Source: Candidatus Jordarchaeia archaeon (lineage in GTDB: Archaea; Asgardarchaeota; Jordiarchaeia; Jordiarchaeales; Freyrarchaeaceae). From it: a stretch of DNA of 9,490 bases. Made by a program: the position numbers and the translations under genes. Position 1 is the stretch's first letter. Every line of letters starts with the position of its first letter. The notes beneath the pieces were generated by a model. The model searched no databases. It saw nothing but the letters and a program-made list of their open reading frames with translations, and was not told the DNA's origin. The stretch lies in the NCBI GenBank assembly GCA_018383835.1, contig JAHAWR010000032.1:3858-13347 (forward strand). The letters are read 5' to 3'. This document shows positions 5,701 to 9,490 of the stretch, piece by piece.

Positions 5701-8085
5701 TCACACGTTAAGGCTATAACGCCTACGGTCTAGGAACTCTTGTTTTTTAGGATCGTTCCAGGTGGCTTTTATCCCCTGAAGGTATCCCGTGATGCGGGAG
5801 TATATTTCGGCTTTCCGGCTACCACACTTCGGGCACTTAAATTCGACCAATTCCACAGGCGAGTCAAAGTGTTGGTTTCTCCAGTCAAATGTTCCTTGCG
5901 TACGGCAGTCGGGGCAGACCCATATGTCCAGTGTGAAGTCAAAGTACGCGGTCAGCGTGTTCCGGGCAATTTTAACGATGAATTTCCACAGAGCATAAGG
6001 GTCAGGGCTTACGTCGCTGAGGAATATATGCTGGAGGAATCCTCCTCCAAGTAATGGAGCAAACATTGCCTCCTTCTTTATTCGCTCAGATAAGGGAATG
6101 TCTGCATCCACAGGCTGGTGAACCGAGTTTGTCAGATACACGTTTGGATACTTCCCTCTGAGATATGGTCTCACGTCTGGGTATCGCTCGTAAAGTATCC
6201 TCGCAAGTTTGCCAGCCGCTGACTCGGCCGGTGTCCGAGTGACCTCGAATATAAGTCCCGTTTCTTCTGACCACTCTCTTGCAAGCTCGTTCATAAACTT
6301 TAAAACTTTGACTGCGAACTTCAACCCTTCCTCGTGCCAAAGCGGGTATCCTGTCACGATCTCGACCATTTCGGCAAACCCTATTGTGCCTATAAGTAGC
6401 TCTCTCTCCTCAGGAATTATCATGTCTTTCCCGTTAGGTCTCTTAGCATTGTATAGGGGGGCTAAGCCGAGACGTTTAATGCGCTTAACAACTTCGTATC
6501 TGTGAAGCAAGCTTGGAACTGTTACCTCGTTTATTATTCTTCCGAAGTCCTCAAAGAACGCTTCTTCGTCTTGGCCCATGGTTCTGGCAGCTGAAGCAAC
6601 AGGGTTCGGAGTGTCCATCTGCATAGCACCATAAACAGCGTTTCCAGACAGGTATTCCTCAACCTGCTCCGGAGTTTTAGCCCCCCAAGTGTGAGAGCAA
6701 CAGGAGACGCAGCCGCCGATCACTTTCTTCCTCCAGTTTAGGTAATTGACGAAGTAGGGTAGCCCATACTTTGCAACCAGCCTAGCAGCCCAAACGTATG
6801 CCTCCTCGAACTCGGGCTTCATCCATTCCTCCCTGAGTTCAATGTTAAGCTTGGGATAATTAAACAGTTTCCCGTACCTGTCACCGTAGTACATGACTTT
6901 CATAAACTCTATGAAGTAGGTCTTAACTTCATCGACGAAGTCGCCGTAAACGTATTTTTCGCTCATCTTACCTCCAGGGAGTATTACAGGCTCATCCATG
7001 AACTCTTTCTTTATTCCTGGGCCTATGTCTATTGATGTAAATGGTACTTGACCACCCCTCGCAACGTACTGCTGTGTGGCGATATACGGGGTGTGCTGGC
7101 ACGCTTGCTCAACCTCACGTTCTGAGACGCGCCTTAGAACGTACGTTACAATTGCGTGGATTACCTCCTTTGGAACTTGGTTAAATTTCTGGTAGAGCTC
7201 GTCAGTTAGTCCTAGCGCAGGCTGATTCATTTCTGCGACCAATTGTGCAGCGCTCCTCATCGCCTCCTCCCGTTTAAGCCCTCTAAGGTACCAAGCTATG
7301 CCCTCCATCCAGTTATGGAACCCCTGCCCTCCGGACATGTTGCTTTGCCAAGACGCTAGCCATATGGCGGCATGATTGACGAAAACTGCCAAGTGCTTTG
7401 GTGGGCCAGCACTCGACGAGTGCATCCCACTTAGACCATCAGGCTCTAAACCCAAGACGACGAAAAGGCGTGGATCCCAAGAGGCACAGTAGTCCCTTAT
7501 GCTCGTATATTCTCTGTCTTTATGGTAGTTATCGCCGTTCAGGTGTGCGTCTGCAATATTAGTATCAAAGACGAGTTTCTTCCCTGTTGGAACATTTACT
7601 TCTAAATGTCCGGGCAGAGTCAAGTAAGTGTGTTCAGTCATAACCCGGTCATAGATCACCTTGGCAATGGTTTCTGGGTTTATCTGGAGGTTAGCGTTCC
7701 AAGTGTGCTGCAGAGGGTTAATAATCATCTCATTGAGGTCGTAGATCGGTATACCTATCCTAGTGTATCTCTTTCTAGCTTCCACTAAACCCATCTCGGC
7801 AAGGACGGAGCAGCACATCTCCCGTATCATAGGCCCCGACAGCCACTGTATGTTTGAGGAGAGTATACGCTTAACGACGCTTCTAGCGACCTCGGATGCC
7901 ACATCCCTGCTAACGCCGGCCTCCTTAACAAGGCTGTTAATGATTTTATTGACGTCGAAGGGCTCTATCATCCCTCTGGTTGTCCTTACAGAGGGCATTA
8001 ACGAGTTCCAGAACTCTTCATCCCCTTTTTCTCGAAGCGACTCTTCTTTCGCATAGTTAAAAATGGGCTTCACCAAAAGAATCAC
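5701..8085 (-). CDS. nrdD: Anaerobic (class III) ribonucleoside-triphosphate reductase NrdD
   Basis: This glycyl-radical enzyme reduces ribonucleotides to deoxyribonucleotides without oxygen. Residues about 31-115 form an ATP-cone (RGMIEPFDVNKI), which senses ATP/dATP. The barrel has C200 (RDYCASWDP), GGQGFHNW (253-259), the family mark ARGGQVPFTSI (342-352), and a Cys cluster GGCVSCCSH (457-465) at the thiyl-radical position. Next come TPAESAAGKLA (618-628), a zinc site C724-X2-C727...C751-X2-C754, and RITGYLQ (764-770), where G767 is the predicted radical glycine. Where well-studied NrdD proteins have GxVTINLPR-like sequence, this one reads GAMQMDTPNPVASAA (486-500), so it is a diverged subclass. 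The upstream redoxin gene overlaps it by 4 nt (GTGA). A second GTG at 8073 has AGGGTGAT 7 nt before it and may be the true start (790 aa). The activase NrdG is not in the window. Confidence 0.96.
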   Translation of the reverse strand: MILLVKPIFNYAKEESLREKGDEEFWNSLMPSVRTTRGMIEPFDVNKIINSLVKEAGVSRDVASEVARSVVKRILSSNIQWLSGPMIREMCCSVLAEMGLVEARKRYTRIGIPIYDLNEMIINPLQHTWNANLQINPETIAKVIYDRVMTEHTYLTLPGHLEVNVPTGKKLVFDTNIADAHLNGDNYHKDREYTSIRDYCASWDPRLFVVLGLEPDGLSGMHSSSAGPPKHLAVFVNHAAIWLASWQSNMSGGQGFHNWMEGIAWYLRGLKREEAMRSAAQLVAEMNQPALGLTDELYQKFNQVPKEVIHAIVTYVLRRVSEREVEQACQHTPYIATQQYVARGGQVPFTSIDIGPGIKKEFMDEPVILPGGKMSEKYVYGDFVDEVKTYFIEFMKVMYYGDRYGKLFNYPKLNIELREEWMKPEFEEAYVWAARLVAKYGLPYFVNYLNWRKKVIGGCVSCCSHTWGAKTPEQVEEYLSGNAVYGAMQMDTPNPVASAARTMGQDEEAFFEDFGRIINEVTVPSLLHRYEVVKRIKRLGLAPLYNAKRPNGKDMIIPEERELLIGTIGFAEMVEIVTGYPLWHEEGLKFAVKVLKFMNELAREWSEETGLIFEVTRTPAESAAGKLARILYERYPDVRPYLRGKYPNVYLTNSVHQPVDADIPLSERIKKEAMFAPLLGGGFLQHIFLSDVSPDPYALWKFIVKIARNTLTAYFDFTLDIWVCPDCRTQGTFDWRNQHFDSPVELVEFKCPKCGSRKAEIYSRITGYLQGIKATWNDPKKQEFLDRRRYSLNV

Positions 8086-8363
8086 CCTTCTATCAGCATG
8101 CTCTTCAATTCTTCATAGGATACAGGATCCCCCAAAACTAAAACTCTCATATTGTTCTCTTCAACAGCGACTATGGCTGGTGTACTGGCAATGTAAATCT
8201 GGTTCTTAAGTAGCTCGAATTCAAGTTCCTCTGGAAGCTCCGTAATGTCGATTACTTCTACTGGAATGTGGAGCTCTTCACCAACTTTTTCAGCTGACTT
8301 CTTTGCTACAGGACAGTTGGGGCAGTTTTTCTGCGTGAACACGAGAAGCTTGTTTGCCTTCAC
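8082..8363 (-). CDS. Small CPNC redoxin (glutaredoxin/thioredoxin-fold), probable NrdD reductant
   Basis: The 93-aa protein has a thioredoxin-like fold: an opening strand LLVFTQ (6-11), the redox motif C14-P-N-C17 at the start of helix 1, a second strand PVEVIDI (34-40), and the cis-proline segment STPAI (60-64) that flanks the active site. It is the size of glutaredoxins and NrdH-type redoxins. The GTG start at 8363 follows a strong Shine-Dalgarno. Its TGA overlaps the nrdD GTG start by 4 nt, so the two are co-translated. Several NrdD subclasses are known to use thioredoxin- or NrdH-like proteins instead of formate to re-reduce the active site. The tight link suggests that role here, which is inference. 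The gene that reduces the redoxin itself is not visible. Confidence 0.88.
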   Translation of the reverse strand: MKANKLLVFTQKNCPNCPVAKKSAEKVGEELHIPVEVIDITELPEELEFELLKNQIYIASTPAIVAVEENNMRVLVLGDPVSYEELKSMLIEG

Positions 8364-8370
8364 AACCCAA

Positions 8371-8378
8371 ACCTCCCC
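8371..8378 (-). promoter_or_regulatory. Shine-Dalgarno site of the redoxin gene
   Basis: GGGGAGGT on the minus strand lies 7 nt before the GTG start at 8363, which makes this GTG convincing. Confidence 0.8.
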
Positions 8379-8413
8379 GAGAGATGTGGCCGAGGTCTAA
8401 ACAGTCATGGATT

Positions 8414-8466
8414 ATCATCCTTTATTTACCACACACTACTTTTAAATGTGAGGAACATCATCCTTT
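8414..8466. repeat. Exact 10-nt direct repeat around the redoxin-nrdD promoter
   Basis: ATCATCCTTT occurs at 8414-8423 and again at 8457-8466 on the plus strand, a 43-bp step or about four helical turns. The copies flank the TATA-like box. A third, imperfect copy (ATCATCCCTTT) lies at 8657-8667, just past the end of the methyltransferase gene. The repeat could be an operator for a regulator of the nrd operon. It does not resemble the bacterial NrdR box. Confidence 0.4.
8437..8446 (-). promoter_or_regulatory. TATA-like box of the redoxin-nrdD operon
   Basis: The minus strand reads TTTAAAAGTA. A start site about 26 nt downstream, near 8415, would leave a leader of about 50 nt ending in a strong Shine-Dalgarno. 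One repeat copy lies at the predicted start site and the other just upstream of the box. Confidence 0.45.
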
Positions 8467-8670
8467 TCCTCTTTAGTTAATGGTTAGATGCAAGTGCAAA
8501 TTTAAAAGTTTCTTTAATCTTTAAAACAATCGCTCATTTAACACCTATCTATTATTTCACTTCAAGAGAGCAGTAAAACTATAGGGTATAGACGGGGACA
8601 CCATAAGAGAGGGGTGAGGTTTTAATTCGTGTTAGGGTTGGAAACATAAAATAAGGATCATCCCTTTAGA
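8467..8670. other. AT-rich intergenic stretch without a recognisable gene
   Basis: This is the far part of the 307-bp gap between the redoxin and methyltransferase genes. The longest starts give peptides of only about 15 codons with no Shine-Dalgarno. I see no tRNA and no C/D-box pair. On the minus strand, T-rich TTATTTTATGTTT (about 8643-8655), just after the methyltransferase stop, could serve as its terminator. Confidence 0.4.
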
Positions 8671-9306
8671 CTATGCTAGAGAAGTTGAGGAATAAGGCTC
8701 TTCTTTTCTCTTGAAGTACTTGGCTACCACGTACATTTCGGCGCTCTGCTTTCTGGATGCAGATGGCTTGGTCGTGTAGACCCTTTGGAAGACGCGGCGG
8801 ATCTCGTCAAGCAGGCATTCATATTCGGCGCCTTGAAAAACTTTCAGAACTAAGCTGCCACCTTCCCTTAAAAATCTTTTGGCAATGTTCAAGCTTGCTT
8901 TGGCAAGCTGAATTTGGCGCTCATGATCTAAACTCCATATTCCGCTAACTTTAGGGGAACAGTCGCTCAGCACCAAGTCCACTTTGTCGGTTACCTCTAG
9001 AATCCTACGTATGGTTTTTTCATTTTGAATATCTCCCTTTATGAAGATGACCCCATTTATGCTTTCTATCTCTGATAAGTCAACACCGATTATTGTTCCT
9101 TCGTCGCCTAGATACTCCTTCACCACCTGAAGCCATCCGCCAGGGGAGCAACAAAGATCCAAAACGGACTGCACACCCTTGAAAATTTTGAATCTGGCAG
9201 CGATTTCCTTTAGTTTGTAGGCAGCCCTAGAGCGATATCCCTCCTCGCGGGCTTTAAAATAGTAGTGATCCTTTTTCCTCTTCAATTCTTTAACCCTTCT
9301 ATTCAT
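8671..9306 (-). CDS. rlmE: 23S rRNA 2'-O-methyltransferase, RlmE/FtsJ family
   Basis: The 211-aa protein matches the family's usual length of about 200-210 aa. A basic N-terminus (1-20) precedes a Rossmann methyltransferase domain. The SAM-binding loop is VLDLCCSPGGWLQ (48-60), with D76 after the second strand (IIGVD). The catalytic tetrad K-D-K-E known from E. coli RrmJ is complete: K31 (AAYKLKE), D115 (LSDCSP), K155 (LVLKVFQG) and E190 (SAEMYVV). By family it methylates the ribose of the A-loop uridine (U2552 in E. coli numbering) in 23S rRNA during 50S maturation. An archaeal homologue could act on a different RNA. ATG at 9306 is the first possible start, because an in-frame TGA lies 15 nt before it. 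No Shine-Dalgarno is seen at normal spacing, so translation may start from a short or unusual leader. Confidence 0.93.
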   Translation of the reverse strand: MNRRVKELKRKKDHYYFKAREEGYRSRAAYKLKEIAARFKIFKGVQSVLDLCCSPGGWLQVVKEYLGDEGTIIGVDLSEIESINGVIFIKGDIQNEKTIRRILEVTDKVDLVLSDCSPKVSGIWSLDHERQIQLAKASLNIAKRFLREGGSLVLKVFQGAEYECLLDEIRRVFQRVYTTKPSASRKQSAEMYVVAKYFKRKEEPYSSTSLA

Positions 9307-9346
9307 AGTGAGAGGTTTTCACAACAACTTTTTCTCCTCTTTGAGA

Positions 9347-9360
9347 AAAAAATTTAATTT
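9347..9360. promoter_or_regulatory. AT-rich promoter element between divergent rlmE and the coiled-coil gene
   Basis: The sequence AAAAAATTTAATTT can be read as a TATA-like box either way. Leftward it predicts a start near 9325 for rlmE; rightward one near 9380 for the gene at 9402, each leaving a leader of about 20 nt. It is the best candidate in the 95-bp gap. Confidence 0.35.
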
Positions 9361-9388
9361 GGACAAGTTATTTTTTTTGGGTCAAAGC

Positions 9389-9395
9389 AGGGTGG
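9389..9395 (+). promoter_or_regulatory. Shine-Dalgarno-like site before TTG 9402
   Basis: AGGGTGG lies 6 nt before a TTG codon that opens the reading frame running off the right edge. It is the main reason for choosing TTG at 9402. Confidence 0.45.
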
Positions 9396-9401
9396 ATCTA
9401 C

Positions 9402-9490
9402 TTGGAAGAAGAGTTCTATAGAGCCAAGATTTCGGAGCTTGAGAAGAAACGCCTTAACTTGCAGGAGGAGCTCGGAAGGCTTAGAATGCA
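9402..9490 (+). CDS. Start of a coiled-coil protein, cut by the window edge
   Basis: Only about 29 codons are visible. From TTG at 9402 the translation reads (M)EEEFYRAKISELEKK and continues RLNLQEELGRLRM, with hydrophobic residues at heptad spacing between charged ones: an N-terminal coiled coil. The frame has no stop up to the edge and also stays open a little upstream without an ATG or GTG, so TTG with its Shine-Dalgarno is the best start. N-terminal coiled coils ending in a -LRM-like segment occur in proteasome-activating nucleotidase (PAN) and related AAA ATPases, but also in many unrelated proteins, so I leave it unnamed. Confidence 0.5.
   Translation, partial: MEEEFYRAKISELEKKRLNLQEELGRLRM

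Noticed and set aside
6209..6505. 98-codon plus-strand reading frame opposite nrdD
   Set aside because: Serine-rich antisense shadow of a strongly conserved coding region, with no plausible ribosome site. The other frames opposite nrdD, arcS and RaSEA were rejected for the same reason.
8467..8670. Possible small gene or ncRNA in the gap between redoxin and rlmE
   Set aside because: The longest starts give about 14-15 codons on either strand without ribosome sites, and no stable GC-rich structure is visible in this AT-rich stretch.
9311..9340. AGAGG...CCTCT inverted repeat in the rlmE leader that could mask a GAGGAG sequence
   Set aside because: The stem is only 5 bp with a 20-nt loop, and the GAGGAG lies about 25 nt before the start codon, too far for a normal ribosome site. 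I cannot separate it from chance.

Overview
The window looks like chromosomal DNA of a thermophilic, anaerobic archaeon. The evidence is a paired archaeosine operon (arcS plus a RaSEA-type radical SAM enzyme, a modification confined almost entirely to archaeal tRNA), an intron-containing tRNA with very GC-rich stems, TATA-like promoter elements, Shine-Dalgarno matches to GGAGGTGAT, and a class III (oxygen-sensitive) ribonucleotide reductase. A short intron at a non-standard position in the anticodon loop is more common in the TACK group than in euryarchaea. I cannot place the organism more precisely.

Layout. Positions 43-132 (minus) hold tRNA-Thr(UGU) with a 17-nt intron. Positions 133-326 show no gene, only a probable tRNA promoter. 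Positions 327-845 (minus) encode a gamma-carbonic-anhydrase-like left-handed beta-helix protein that lacks one zinc-binding His. Positions 945-4584 (minus) form a tightly packed operon, transcribed in the order TPR-like helical protein, arcS, RaSEA. Its genes overlap by a few bases (46 at most, depending on the arcS start). Together ArcS and RaSEA turn preQ0 at position 15 of tRNA into archaeosine; the first gene is uncharacterised. A TATA-like element at about 4650-4658 lies between this operon and the divergent gene at 4696-5700 (plus), an MBL-fold/beta-CASP-type nuclease. That gene's stop codon touches, with no gap, the stop of the convergent class III ribonucleotide reductase gene nrdD (5701-8085, minus). 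Upstream of nrdD and overlapping it by 4 nt is a small CPNC redoxin gene (8082-8363), probably the electron donor. Their promoter region carries an exact 10-nt direct repeat on either side of the TATA-like box. Positions 8671-9306 (minus) encode an RlmE/FtsJ-type rRNA 2'-O-methyltransferase. A divergent coiled-coil gene starts near 9402 (plus) and runs off the window.

Most of the window is RNA maturation (tRNA archaeosine, rRNA methylation, a putative RNA-processing nuclease) plus anaerobic dNTP synthesis. No CRISPR array, transposon, phage gene or obvious island is visible. The main leads are the unknown partner gene in the archaeosine operon, the redoxin-NrdD pair with its diverged active site, the metal-site change in the carbonic anhydrase homologue, and the repeats at the nrd promoter.
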